A stretch of DNA of 32,396 nucleotides, taken from the IMG/VR virus record IMGVR_UViG_3300031951_000755, positions 1-32,396 of that record, one strand, 5' to 3'. The number at the start of each line of letters is the position of its first letter. The stretch's first letter is position 1. The translations under genes and the position numbers were made by a program. The DNA is from a virus. Positions 5,636 to 13,835 of the stretch are shown here, in pieces. Below the pieces are notes generated by a model, which saw only the letters and a list, made by a program, of their open reading frames with translations, ran no database searches and was not told where the DNA came from.

Positions 5636-7261
5636 ATGGACTATCAATTAACTCAAGAATTTGTTTTCAACACAATCAATGAGATAGAATCAAATCAAAA
5701 CAAAGACAGAAAGAAAAAAGAGTTTGCCTCATGGCAGATCTATGATGGTAACTTACGCTACTATGTAGAAAATAAAGTCAAACAAATGTACCCGAAAACC
5801 TGGGAGTCTTACACTATTTCAGACTATTCAGTGATCAAAAAGATTGTAGATAAAAAGTCACAGTCTTATAAAGAATCACCGATCAGGAAGCTAGACACAG
5901 ATCAAGAGACTCAAGACTATCAAGACATCATGAGTGAGTTTAGATTTAATCAGGCCATGAGAAGCTTTGACAGAGTTTACAATCAACATAAGTATGCCTT
6001 AATGGCAGTCTTCCTTGAGAAAGAGATTGAAGATAATAAGGTCAAAAAAGAGTTTAAGTTTATCCCATTAGCACCTTATGAGTATGACTTAGTCAGATCA
6101 CAAGATGGATCCCTTGAGGCAGTTATCCTCTCTTATCCAGATGACTATGTGATCACTGGCCCAGAGTCAGACTACATCAATGCCACTATCTCAGAGGCAG
6201 GGCAACAAGATGAGGCAAGAGGATCAAAGGTCTATGCCTTTTGGACAGAAGATGAACATAAGATTTTCAAAGTCTCTAAGGATGACAATGGATCAAAGAG
6301 GATTGAATATCTAGAGATCCCAGAAAACCCACAAGGGATCAATCCCTATGGTGTGCTTCCATTTGTCTATGTACCATCAAGTTATGATCCAAACTATCCT
6401 GTAAACTCTCCACTACCTTATCAGTCTATTGAGCTTAATGCTCTCATGTCTGTCTACCTAACAAGTGGCAACATGCAGATAGGTCAATTGGTTTTGAAGT
6501 ACCCTGCAGATCAAGAGATTGAGATGGTGACATCAGGACTCTTCACAGGGATGAAGCTTCCACAATCCAAAAACCCAGATGATCCAGACACAGAGGCAGA
6601 CTACATCTCACCTACTCCAAACTTGTCTGGGCATAGAGAATCTATCCTCACTTATCTATCAATGATATTAGATGAGCAGGGAATTAACTCAAACCAAATC
6701 ATTAATCCAAACGAAAAATTTACATCAGGATTTGACAGATTATTAAGCTCTGCAGATTTGCAGGGAATAATTGAAGCTAACCAAGACCTTTATCACACCG
6801 TTGAGCAACAAGTGTATAAGATCATCAAAAAGATGCACATCAATGAAGGTGAGGCAGGCAAGTTTAGATCTGAAAACATCCAAGTGATCTACAGAAAACC
6901 TAAGATCCTAGTAAGTGATAGAGAGAAGCTAGAAAACCTTAAGCTCATGGAAGACCTTGGTGTACTACTTGAATGGCAGAAGTTTCAAATTGTGGATCCT
7001 AACTTATCAGATGAGCAGGCGAGAGAAAGACTTGAGATGAAGAAAGATGAGAAGCGTAAAGCTCTTGAGGCACTAAGCACAGATGATGCGTTTAATGGTG
7101 CACAGGTTACATCTATTGTTGAGGTAGTTGAGAAGGTAGCAAATGGCACAATCCCTAGAGAGTCAGGGGTAGCAATCCTTGTGGCATCTTTTGGCATCTC
7201 AGAAGAAAATGCAAACAAGATGATCCCAGGTGCAGGATTTCAACCATCAGTGGTCCCATAG
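5636..7261 (+). CDS. portal protein
   Basis: A 541-residue portal of the SPP1 gp6-like type. Position after the large terminase, length, and regions such as SYKESPIRKL, an internal FIPLAPYEYD strand, GVLPFVYVPS and the long helical part from about residue 400 fit this family. Residues 463-500 are very charged and helical, as in the crown or clip segments of portals. An AGGGTGG ribosome binding site precedes ATG 5636. Twelve copies would form the ring at the capsid vertex. Confidence 0.88.
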   Translation: MDYQLTQEFVFNTINEIESNQNKDRKKKEFASWQIYDGNLRYYVENKVKQMYPKTWESYTISDYSVIKKIVDKKSQSYKESPIRKLDTDQETQDYQDIMSEFRFNQAMRSFDRVYNQHKYALMAVFLEKEIEDNKVKKEFKFIPLAPYEYDLVRSQDGSLEAVILSYPDDYVITGPESDYINATISEAGQQDEARGSKVYAFWTEDEHKIFKVSKDDNGSKRIEYLEIPENPQGINPYGVLPFVYVPSSYDPNYPVNSPLPYQSIELNALMSVYLTSGNMQIGQLVLKYPADQEIEMVTSGLFTGMKLPQSKNPDDPDTEADYISPTPNLSGHRESILTYLSMILDEQGINSNQIINPNEKFTSGFDRLLSSADLQGIIEANQDLYHTVEQQVYKIIKKMHINEGEAGKFRSENIQVIYRKPKILVSDREKLENLKLMEDLGVLLEWQKFQIVDPNLSDEQARERLEMKKDEKRKALEALSTDDAFNGAQVTSIVEVVEKVANGTIPRESGVAILVASFGISEENANKMIPGAGFQPSVVP

Positions 7262-7262
7262 A

Positions 7263-7745
7263 ATGGCATTAAAAAAGGATGAGACTAGCTTCCTATTTAA
7301 ACCAGACATAGATGCTAAGGCAGATGAGTTTGGAGTTAAATTAAGCAAGTCAGAAAAGAAAGAGCTATTAAATGAGATAGGTGATTATCTTGTCACTGAG
7401 ATCCTTTCTTATGTTGGTGATGCCAATAGTCCAGTCAGTGGTTATGGTGAGTTTAAAAAGTTATCCAAAGAGTATGCAGATAGAGAAAAGCTTGGTGATC
7501 GGTCCCCTATCCTGGAATTAAATGGTGACATGCTTGAGGCATTAACCTTTGAGATAGTAGATGGATCCTTAAAAGTAGGGATCTTTGATGAGGATCAAGC
7601 TATCAAGAGTTATAACCACAATAAGGGTGACACAGTCCCCATGAGAAGATTTATCCCAGATCAGAAAGAGAAACTCAAGAAAGACATAACGTCTTATGTT
7701 GACACAATCATAGAGGATTATTTGAGTGATAAAGGGCAGGATTAA
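7263..7745 (+). CDS. neck/tail-completion-like virion morphogenesis protein (first of two)
   Basis: The ATG at 7263 begins one base after the portal stop and is preferred to an in-frame GTG at 7230 inside the portal gene. The product is about 160 residues. Features YGEFKKLSKEYADREK, LNGDMLEALTF and YNHNKGDTVPMRRFIP match the general plan of phage virion-morphogenesis/HK97 gp10-like proteins: a central sheet, then a His-Asn-x-Gly stretch leading to PMRRFIP. Such proteins sit at the head-tail joint or act in tail completion. The next gene has the same motif layout. Confidence 0.65.
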   Translation: MALKKDETSFLFKPDIDAKADEFGVKLSKSEKKELLNEIGDYLVTEILSYVGDANSPVSGYGEFKKLSKEYADREKLGDRSPILELNGDMLEALTFEIVDGSLKVGIFDEDQAIKSYNHNKGDTVPMRRFIPDQKEKLKKDITSYVDTIIEDYLSDKGQD

Positions 7746-8325
7746 CGCAACCAAAGTCATTAAGGCATTGAAGAAATCCAATGCCAATATAAAGAATGAA
7801 TTTGTCCACATCGTGGAGAGAAAGGGAAAATATTTAACTGATGCAATTAAGGACCTTATCACAAAAGGGATCTCACCTGTCTTTGGTATTAGAAAGTTTC
7901 AAAGATATTCAGAGTCATACAATGAACAAATCAAGGGGAAGTTATCTTTCTTTACCACTAAGAGTAAACAGATTGTCCCAGTCATAGAAGAGAAAACAAG
8001 CAACGAAAAAGGTAAGAAGAAAACCTATGCCAAACAAGGTTTAGGCTACAACAAAAAGCTAAGGCCAATTAATATGACTCTATCAGGCAAGATGCTAGAC
8101 TCACTCAAAGCAGGAAACAAAAGAGATGAGGCCATGATTTGGTTCAATGATAAAAAAGCAGATTACCACAATGAAGGTGCAAAACTTTGGCATGGTGGAG
8201 AGTTACCAAAAAGACGTTTACTTCCCACAAATGATGGAGAAAGATTTCATAAGAATGTTTTTAAACTCATTAGATCTTATGTTGGGGAAGCTGTAGAGAA
8301 AGCATTTAAGTCAACATTTAAGTGA
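7726..8325 (+). CDS. neck/tail-completion-like virion morphogenesis protein (second of two)
   Basis: Starts at GTG 7726 with GAGGA eight bases before it, overlapping the previous gene by 20 bases. The 199-residue product carries MTLSGKMLDSLKAG and YHNEGAKLWHGGELPKRRLL, the same order of elements as its neighbour (L-x-G-x-ML-x-x-L, then HNxG, then PxRRxxP). This suggests two diverged copies or two members of the gpG/HK97 gp10-like group. The N-terminal half is basic. It may form a neck layer or tail-completion ring; the exact layer is unknown. Confidence 0.65.
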   Translation: MIKGRINATKVIKALKKSNANIKNEFVHIVERKGKYLTDAIKDLITKGISPVFGIRKFQRYSESYNEQIKGKLSFFTTKSKQIVPVIEEKTSNEKGKKKTYAKQGLGYNKKLRPINMTLSGKMLDSLKAGNKRDEAMIWFNDKKADYHNEGAKLWHGGELPKRRLLPTNDGERFHKNVFKLIRSYVGEAVEKAFKSTFK

Positions 8326-8350
8326 TTATCTAGACAATAGAGCTAGATAA
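8326..8350. repeat. perfect 8-base inverted repeat before the scaffold gene
   Basis: TTATCTAG (8326-8333) and CTAGATAA (8343-8350) are perfect reverse complements around a 9-base loop, placed between the stop of the neck gene and the scaffold ribosome binding site. No T-run follows, so it is not a typical terminator. It could stabilise or be a processing site for the capsid mRNA, or be a protein site. Confidence 0.4.
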
Positions 8351-8372
8351 ATTAATAATAATAGGAGGATTC

Positions 8373-8972
8373 ATGGAAAATGCAGAGCTTGGTGGAGATC
8401 AAGCAAGTGTGGGCGAAGGCACTACATTATCAGTTGAGCAATTGATGGAAAAGGTTAATGCACTTCAGAAGACCAACGAGAGGTTGATTGATGAACATCG
8501 CAAGGCCAAACAATCAAATGCAGGCTACAGAGAAATGATTGAACAGGTAGAGAGGAAGAAACTGGAAACGGATGGTAACTTGTCTAGTCAATTAGAGTAT
8601 GAACGAAAGAAAAACTCTGAGCTAGCACAAGCCTATTCTGAGATTAAACAAAAGACTCTGAAAACTAACATCATCAATACCTTTCTTAAGGTTGCACCAG
8701 ATGTTAATGACATTGATGATTTGTTAAATCAACCAAAGTTTTCCCACTTACTCAAAGATGCTATTGATGAAGAGTCATTAAGCATTAATGAGGAAATGGC
8801 ACAGATCTACAAAAATGAAGTTCTCAATGCAAAGCCATGGTTGAAAAAACAAAGTCCAAAGGTTGGAGCAGTTACCACAAAGCCTAGCTTTATTGGTGGC
8901 AATCAAACTGATGACTACAGATCCTTAGAAAAAGATGAGTTAGAAAAGTTTATTAAAGCAAAATTCAAATAG
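8373..8972 (+). CDS. capsid scaffolding protein
   Basis: A 199-residue highly charged helical protein placed just before the major capsid gene. Residues about 18-95 are predicted coiled coil (EQLMEKVNALQKTNERL and later EYERKKNSELAQAYSEIKQ). A DVNDIDDLL segment follows, and the C-terminus ends in a short basic helix (KDELEKFIKAKFK) of the type that contacts capsid protein in other scaffolds. Strong AGGAGGA ribosome binding site. Position and composition support the call; no protease gene is seen nearby. Confidence 0.8.
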   Translation: MENAELGGDQASVGEGTTLSVEQLMEKVNALQKTNERLIDEHRKAKQSNAGYREMIEQVERKKLETDGNLSSQLEYERKKNSELAQAYSEIKQKTLKTNIINTFLKVAPDVNDIDDLLNQPKFSHLLKDAIDEESLSINEEMAQIYKNEVLNAKPWLKKQSPKVGAVTTKPSFIGGNQTDDYRSLEKDELEKFIKAKFK

Positions 8973-8981
8973 GAGTAAATT

Positions 8982-9821
8982 ATGCCAGACGTTATTTTAA
9001 ATCCATCGAACGTATCAAAGATGGACTACATCTCTTCCCTAGTTCTTAAAGAGCTTCAATTTAAAGCTCAACTTTTACCTAAAGTTACAGATGTTTCTAA
9101 CTTTGCAGTCAAAGGTGTAAAGACTATTTCTTTCCCTAAGCTATCAAGCTTTACTGCAGTTAACAGAGCATTTGGATCTGCAGGAAATGCTACGGCTATC
9201 GTAGAAACTGTGGACACACTTACAATCGACAAGACTCCGTATGTTGCTTACCTAGTAGATCAATCATCTGCTATGCAATCATCAATTGACTGGGACCTTG
9301 AGTGTGCTAAGCGTGGATCTACTGCTCTTGCACGCTTTGTTGATAATGAGTTGATCTCTACTATCTTTGGTGCAGGGATCCCCGTCACTGCAGTTGGTGA
9401 CATCACTTATGATTCTGTTCTTGAAATGATTGAAGAGCTACGTAAAGCTGAAGCAGACATGAACATGGTTACACTACTTGTGTCACCTGCTCAACATACT
9501 GCACTTATGAAGCTTGATGAATATAAGAGAGCAGATGTTTTCGGTGGTGCTAACCTACAAGCTAACGTACTTGGTTACATCCATGGGATCCCTGTTCAAG
9601 TTCACAGTGGTCTATCAGATGCTCAATTTGCTATGTTTGAGAAGTCTGCAGTAGCTATCGGTTTCCAAGCTCAAATCAACATGTCTGAGCAAGGTGCCAA
9701 CGAGATCGGTGCTATGTCTAAGCGTGTAGCTATGGATGCACAATTTGGGATCACTGCTCTTCAACTTGGTGAGAAAGGTGCAGGGGCTACTGAGTCTCCA
9801 CTTATCCGTATCAATAACTAA
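8982..9821 (+). CDS. major capsid protein
   Basis: A 279-residue HK97-fold coat protein of the P22 gp5/N4-like group, judged from its opening (SSLVLKELQFKAQLLPKVTD), a strand with VKTISFPKL, the long helix near VLEMIEELRKAEADMN, and the SPAQHTALMKLDEYKRADVFG and LGYIHGIPVQVHSGL segments that form the typical P-domain to A-domain region. Codon choice is unlike neighbours: Arg is mostly CGT and Ala GCT, while other genes use AGA and mixed Ala codons, as expected for the most expressed gene. AGGAG lies before the ATG. Confidence 0.92.
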   Translation: MPDVILNPSNVSKMDYISSLVLKELQFKAQLLPKVTDVSNFAVKGVKTISFPKLSSFTAVNRAFGSAGNATAIVETVDTLTIDKTPYVAYLVDQSSAMQSSIDWDLECAKRGSTALARFVDNELISTIFGAGIPVTAVGDITYDSVLEMIEELRKAEADMNMVTLLVSPAQHTALMKLDEYKRADVFGGANLQANVLGYIHGIPVQVHSGLSDAQFAMFEKSAVAIGFQAQINMSEQGANEIGAMSKRVAMDAQFGITALQLGEKGAGATESPLIRINN

Positions 9822-9828
9822 GAGTTAA

Positions 9829-10044
9829 ATGGAAGCCAAACTCACTCACATACCAAACTTTCTTGAGGCCAGGTCTAAAAAGGACCTGGTCTTAGAATGT
9901 GCTAAGAACAATGAAAGACTTGGAATGTATGTCCACTACTTTGATTTTCAAGAGCAAAAGGATGGCATGTGGGTGTGTTGGTATTTTGAAGATCTAACTG
10001 ATGCGATATTATCGCAGGCATTTAGAAAGAGAGCTAAGCTATGA
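9829..10044 (+). CDS. hypothetical head-associated small protein
   Basis: A 71-residue alpha/beta protein with a Trp-rich middle (DGMWVCWYFEDL). It lies directly after the capsid gene and is ATGA-coupled to the large structural gene at 10041. This position suits a head-completion or decoration-related factor, but no family is recognised. Confidence 0.6.
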   Translation: MEAKLTHIPNFLEARSKKDLVLECAKNNERLGMYVHYFDFQEQKDGMWVCWYFEDLTDAILSQAFRKRAKL

Positions 10045-11345
10045 CTCTACCTGGATCAATTAAAGACAGAGAGCATGCTAGGTTTAGACAAGGTCCATCC
10101 AAGGATAAGACTAGAGTAGCGGTCATAAATGAGCAGGGGCCGTACAATCCTGTACCTGTCTCATTAGTATCTGAGGACTCTTTCGGTAGAGTTAAGACTG
10201 CACCACCTTACTTATTATTTGATTCAAGTTTTCAATACTCACTCCAAACTAAAGTCTTCATCCAGAGCACTCAGTTAGGAGCTAGCATCATTCATGACTC
10301 TGTAAGATGTGCGGCAAAGATCCAAGCATCAAGCACTGCAGGATCAAGAGCCAGATTTAGATCAAGAAATTATTTTCCCTATTCACCTGCCTTCACAAAC
10401 ACCATCACTGCATCATTTAACTTCCATGGCATCCAGTCAGGGATAGTCAAAAGAGTAGGGATGTTTGATGAGAAAAATGGTTATATCTTAGAGGCATCAA
10501 ATGGTGCCATGAGAGTAGGGATAAGATCATCCATCTCTGGTGTGCCTATGACTACCTATGTAGATCAAGCAGACTGGAATGTAGATAAGATGGATGGATC
10601 AGGTGATGAGATCACAAATCCATCTGGTGTGTTATTAGATCCAACAAAACAATTAATTTTATCAATCTCCTATCAGTGGTTAGGATCTGGCATGGTCCAG
10701 TTTTCAATCATTGAAGGTGCAAACATAAGAGTCATTCACAGATTCTTTCATAGCAATATTTTAACAAGTCTCTACTCACAGACTGGGACCTTGCCTGTGC
10801 AGGCAGAGATCCTCAATCAGTCTGGCTTAGAGAGTTACTTTGAATTTACATGTTGCTCAGTTGTTTCCAATGGTGCCAATGCTCAGCATGGACATTTAAA
10901 CAGTGTTTCAAATCTGTCTGCACCTAAGAGCATGCCAAACATAAATGTTGCATATCCTGTTATCTCATTAAGAAAGAAAGCAGGTTTCACAAATGTCCCA
11001 GTCCAGATCTTGGACATGTCTGCATTTAGTACATCACAAGATGATTTCTTGGTGCAAATTGTCCACAAGCCTACACTTGTAGGGGCAGTCTGGGCAGATA
11101 TCCCTAACTCATTATGCCAAAGGGATCTATCGGCCACATCACTCACAGGTGGTGACATTGTTGCTCAGTTTTATATGAAAGGAAACTTACAGGCATCTGA
11201 GAAGCTTGAGGCACTATCTAAGTTTTGGGACCTAACACTAGGTGATGATTTTGCAGGTAACTCTGAAATCATGACTATGGTAGGGATCCCATTAACTACA
11301 AATGCCTTGCTTTATGGTGTGATAAGTTTCAAGGAATTTGAATGA
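10041..11345 (+). CDS. conserved phage structural protein, probable virion decoration
   Basis: A 434-residue beta-rich protein. The middle (residues about 138-240) carries a pattern that recurs in structural proteins of many tailed phages: RVGMFDEKNGY, then QADWNVDKMDG, LLDPTKQLI, YQWLGSGMVQF and VIHRFFHSN. It resembles a carbohydrate-binding-like jelly roll. No signal peptide, no coiled coil. It is ATGA-coupled on both sides and lies between capsid and neck genes, so head decoration is as likely as a fibre role. The specific function is not known to me. Confidence 0.65.
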   Translation: MTLPGSIKDREHARFRQGPSKDKTRVAVINEQGPYNPVPVSLVSEDSFGRVKTAPPYLLFDSSFQYSLQTKVFIQSTQLGASIIHDSVRCAAKIQASSTAGSRARFRSRNYFPYSPAFTNTITASFNFHGIQSGIVKRVGMFDEKNGYILEASNGAMRVGIRSSISGVPMTTYVDQADWNVDKMDGSGDEITNPSGVLLDPTKQLILSISYQWLGSGMVQFSIIEGANIRVIHRFFHSNILTSLYSQTGTLPVQAEILNQSGLESYFEFTCCSVVSNGANAQHGHLNSVSNLSAPKSMPNINVAYPVISLRKKAGFTNVPVQILDMSAFSTSQDDFLVQIVHKPTLVGAVWADIPNSLCQRDLSATSLTGGDIVAQFYMKGNLQASEKLEALSKFWDLTLGDDFAGNSEIMTMVGIPLTTNALLYGVISFKEFE

Positions 11346-11713
11346 TAAAGCTTAGAAGATCCTGGGCAGACTTTAAATCTATAGTAGCTTCAAAGAGTTT
11401 GCAGATATTTTATGGTGATTCTAGATCAGACTCATACCACTTACTGGCCATTGATGGTCAAGTGACTTATGAGTGTTATGTCCCAAAGGATGGTGGATCT
11501 GATCAATTAGACTTTGAAGCATCTTACATGCCAAGCATAGTCAATAGGATCAGTGTTGATCCAGACTGGGATGACATGATCACCACATTCCCTGCATCAA
11601 ATCAAGATCTCCATACTTACAAAAGAAACTCATCTACTGTCATGACTGTGCTAGTCACCTACTCAGGTCCTAGCAAACAAGTCATTTTAAGGATTGAAAA
11701 GGTAAGGGTTTAA
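11342..11713 (+). CDS. structural-block protein of unknown function
   Basis: A 123-residue protein with a two-layer alpha/beta pattern: IFYGDSRSDSYHLLAIDG, then YECYVPKDGGSDQLDFE, and a strand-rich C-terminus. Similar small proteins accompany the decoration-type gene upstream in other phages, to my recollection. ATGA-coupled to the gene before and TAATG-coupled to the next. Confidence 0.6.
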   Translation: MIKLRRSWADFKSIVASKSLQIFYGDSRSDSYHLLAIDGQVTYECYVPKDGGSDQLDFEASYMPSIVNRISVDPDWDDMITTFPASNQDLHTYKRNSSTVMTVLVTYSGPSKQVILRIEKVRV

Positions 11714-11871
11714 TGTGGGTTTTTAATCCTGTTAAAGTTGAGCTACAATTTTTGACATCAGTGGATGAAATCCAGACTGGAATGATTGACATGGGGTTAG
11801 GTGATCTAAGCATAGACACAGGTGATCGCATGAATGACACATCATTAATAGATCAGGGTGAGAGGATTTAA
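11713..11871 (+). CDS. small hypothetical protein (52 aa)
   Basis: Starts at the A of TAATG shared with the previous stop and ends directly before the ATG of the next gene, so it fills the interval exactly. The product is acidic, with VKVELQFLTSVDEIQ and GLGDLSIDTGDRM segments. Tight packing is the evidence; function unknown. Confidence 0.55.
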   Translation: MWVFNPVKVELQFLTSVDEIQTGMIDMGLGDLSIDTGDRMNDTSLIDQGERI

Positions 11872-12246
11872 ATGGCAATATTTAAGGCACCAAGACTAAC
11901 ACAATCACAAAGGGAAAGTTTAGCTCTTGATGCTAGTGAGATTGTCTTTGATATAACACTAAATAAGTTTTTCGGTGGTGATGGATCCTTGGGTGGTTTC
12001 CCCATAGGGCAAGGCACAGGATCAAATGTTGACAAGATAACTATAACACAAACACATGTAGACAATAAGGCATTTGAATTATCGCATGCCCCATTATATC
12101 CTGAGAGTGTAACACTAACACCAATGGGTGGAATACCACAATTGAACGGGATTGATTTTGAAGTCAATCTCAATGTAGTCAATTGGAACGGGTTAGGACT
12201 TGATGGATTTATTGATGTGGGTGACACTATTGTCATTCATTATTAA
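11872..12246 (+). CDS. fibre-associated beta-domain protein
   Basis: A 124-residue protein. Residues 1-45 (RLTQSQRESLALDASEIVFD, then LNKFFGGDG) resemble the short N-terminal module of phage tail-fibre and tropism proteins that starts RLT-x-x-QR and ends with a GDG turn. The second half ends in the strand pattern F-x-V-x-LNVVNWNGL...VGDTIVIHY, which is shared with the C-termini of the proteins at 12264, 21663 and 21971. It stands immediately before a fibre gene, as does the similar protein at 21663. Confidence 0.6.
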   Translation: MAIFKAPRLTQSQRESLALDASEIVFDITLNKFFGGDGSLGGFPIGQGTGSNVDKITITQTHVDNKAFELSHAPLYPESVTLTPMGGIPQLNGIDFEVNLNVVNWNGLGLDGFIDVGDTIVIHY

Positions 12247-12263
12247 CCTACGGAGGGGTTTAT

Positions 12264-13787
12264 ATGGCACAACAGTTACAAAAAAAGTTTATTGGCAACA
12301 ATCAGGTAGATGGATCAAAGATCCTACTTGAGAATGGCCAATCAGTTAAGATCAAAGACTCTACTGGTACAGAGGTAGAGTTAGTCAAACTTGGTGCTTC
12401 TGATGAAGTCCTAGTTAAAGGTCAAGAGGTAGCTCTTAAAGCTAACCTTGATCAAGAAATTGTAGATCGTGCAAGTGGTGATGCCGCTACATTAGCATCT
12501 GCCCAGGCCTATGCTGAGTCATACACAGACACAGAGATTGATGCATTTATTGCAGGTCCTTTTGCGGGTGAAATTGCAGACAGGCAATCAGGTGATGCAA
12601 ACACATTGTCATCTGCTAACTCATACACAGATGCTGAGGTCCTAGCTGAGGAAACTGCTAGAATAGCAGGTGATGCATCTACACTATCATCAGCAAATTC
12701 CTACACTGATCAGGAAGTGTTGGCAGAGGAAACTGCTAGGATTGCCGCAGACTCTAGCTTGCAATCACAGATTGATGCCATTTCTGGATCATCTCTTACA
12801 GCTATTCAATCAGAGCTAGATGCTACACAAGCAGGTGCAGGTTTAGGTATTGATGGATCTTACTCTCCAAATGTTTCTGCAACATTCATCGGTGCGGCTA
12901 CAAGCTTGGCAGAGGCAGACAATCTTTTAGATGATCAATTGACTGTAGTCTCTGATGTTTTAGATCAAGAAATTCTAGACAGACAAGCAGGTGACAGTGC
13001 AATCCAAGCAGAGGTGGATGCTCTTGAGACTTATGTAGACGCTACCTTTATCCCACTTTCTCAAAAAGGTGCGGCAAATGGAGTGGCCACACTCGGTGCA
13101 GACTCTAAGATCCCAAGCTCACAGCTTCCTGCTATTGCAATCACTGATGTTTATGTTGTCGCTAACATTGCCTCTCGCGATGCTCTCACAGTTGAAGAGG
13201 GTGACGTTGCAAAAGTCACAGACTCAGGGAATGGTCTTCCTAAGACATACATCTATGATGGATCTATCTGGATCGAGATTGAGTCTGGATCTGATGTTGA
13301 TTCTGTTTTTGGCCGTACTGGTGCAGTGGTTGCCACTTATGGTGACTACTCAGCTAGCTTAGTAAGTTATGGAGTAGGTTCTAACGTAGAGGCTAAACTT
13401 GATTCTCTTCAATCAGAGATTGATGCAGAGGAGTCAGCACGTGCAAGTGGTGATGCTTCCCTAGCTCAAGACATTCAGAATGAAGAAAATGCACGTATAG
13501 CAGCCGATAACTTGCTAGATGGTAGAGTAGATGCTTTAGAAGCAAGAACATGGGTGAAAGAGAAATTCTCTATCTCTAATGGTCAGACTTCAGTGACTCT
13601 AAGCTTTGCACCATTTGCTAACTCAATGACTGCTCATGTTGATAGACTTGCTATCCATGAAGGTGCTTCTGATGACTTTACAGTCTCAGGCACTACAATG
13701 ACTTTCCTTAATGATCTTGTCTCACCAGGACAATCTCAGATCGGAAATGGTGACACAGTTTATGTTAAGTATCAAAAGAACGCTTAA
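12264..13787 (+). CDS. fibre protein with trimeric coiled-coil repeats (head or tail fibre)
   Basis: A 507-residue fibre. The N-terminal module (MAQQLQKKFIGNNQVDGSK) matches that of the protein at 21971. Residues about 60-200 hold coiled-coil repeats, including two 26-residue units at 110-161. Then come LSQKGAANGVATLGADSKIP, a LPAIAITDVYVVA hinge, an IYDGSIWIEIESGS strand pair, and VFGRTGAVVATYGDY, a motif widespread in phage tail fibres. The C-terminal 75 residues form the shared GD-x-VYVKY beta domain. A GGAGGGG ribosome binding site lies before the ATG. Its position between capsid and neck genes makes a head fibre possible. Confidence 0.72.
   Translation: MAQQLQKKFIGNNQVDGSKILLENGQSVKIKDSTGTEVELVKLGASDEVLVKGQEVALKANLDQEIVDRASGDAATLASAQAYAESYTDTEIDAFIAGPFAGEIADRQSGDANTLSSANSYTDAEVLAEETARIAGDASTLSSANSYTDQEVLAEETARIAADSSLQSQIDAISGSSLTAIQSELDATQAGAGLGIDGSYSPNVSATFIGAATSLAEADNLLDDQLTVVSDVLDQEILDRQAGDSAIQAEVDALETYVDATFIPLSQKGAANGVATLGADSKIPSSQLPAIAITDVYVVANIASRDALTVEEGDVAKVTDSGNGLPKTYIYDGSIWIEIESGSDVDSVFGRTGAVVATYGDYSASLVSYGVGSNVEAKLDSLQSEIDAEESARASGDASLAQDIQNEENARIAADNLLDGRVDALEARTWVKEKFSISNGQTSVTLSFAPFANSMTAHVDRLAIHEGASDDFTVSGTTMTFLNDLVSPGQSQIGNGDTVYVKYQKNA
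12591..12746 (+). repeat. two tandem 78-base coding repeats in the fibre gene
   Basis: Units at 12591-12668 and 12669-12746 encode 26 residues each (GDA-x-TLSSANSYTD-x-EVLAEE and on to ARIA), differing at two residues. Many synonymous bases differ, so the duplication is not recent or has been driven by codon drift. They form part of the trimeric shaft. Confidence 0.7.
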
Positions 13788-13797
13788 GTAGTTCAAT

Positions 13798-13819
13798 GGG
13801 AGGGGAGTAATCCCCTCTC
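13798..13819 (+). terminator. hairpin after the fibre gene, possible weak terminator
   Basis: GAGGGGA (13800-13806) and TCCCCTC (13811-13817) pair around a GTAA loop of GNRA type, and the stem extends two more pairs with one wobble. Only a weak T stretch follows. It may terminate partly or protect the upstream mRNA. Confidence 0.45.
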
Positions 13820-13835
13820 TTAATGTAGAGGTAGT

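Noticed and set aside
7230-7262. GTG 7230 as start of the first neck-like gene
   Set aside because: It lies inside the portal gene without a ribosome binding site; ATG 7263 just after the portal stop is the simpler start.
11868-12236. Reverse ORF of 122 codons opposite the gene at 11872
   Set aside because: The forward gene has exact packing with its neighbours and recognisable fibre motifs; the reverse product is compositionally odd.
12591-12746. Repeats considered as CRISPR or insertion-sequence ends
   Set aside because: They are in-frame coding repeats of a fibre shaft; no spacers, transposase or target duplications anywhere in the window.
13069-13362. Forward ORF of 97 codons inside the fibre gene
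   Set aside because: Out-of-frame shadow inside a clear fibre coding sequence.
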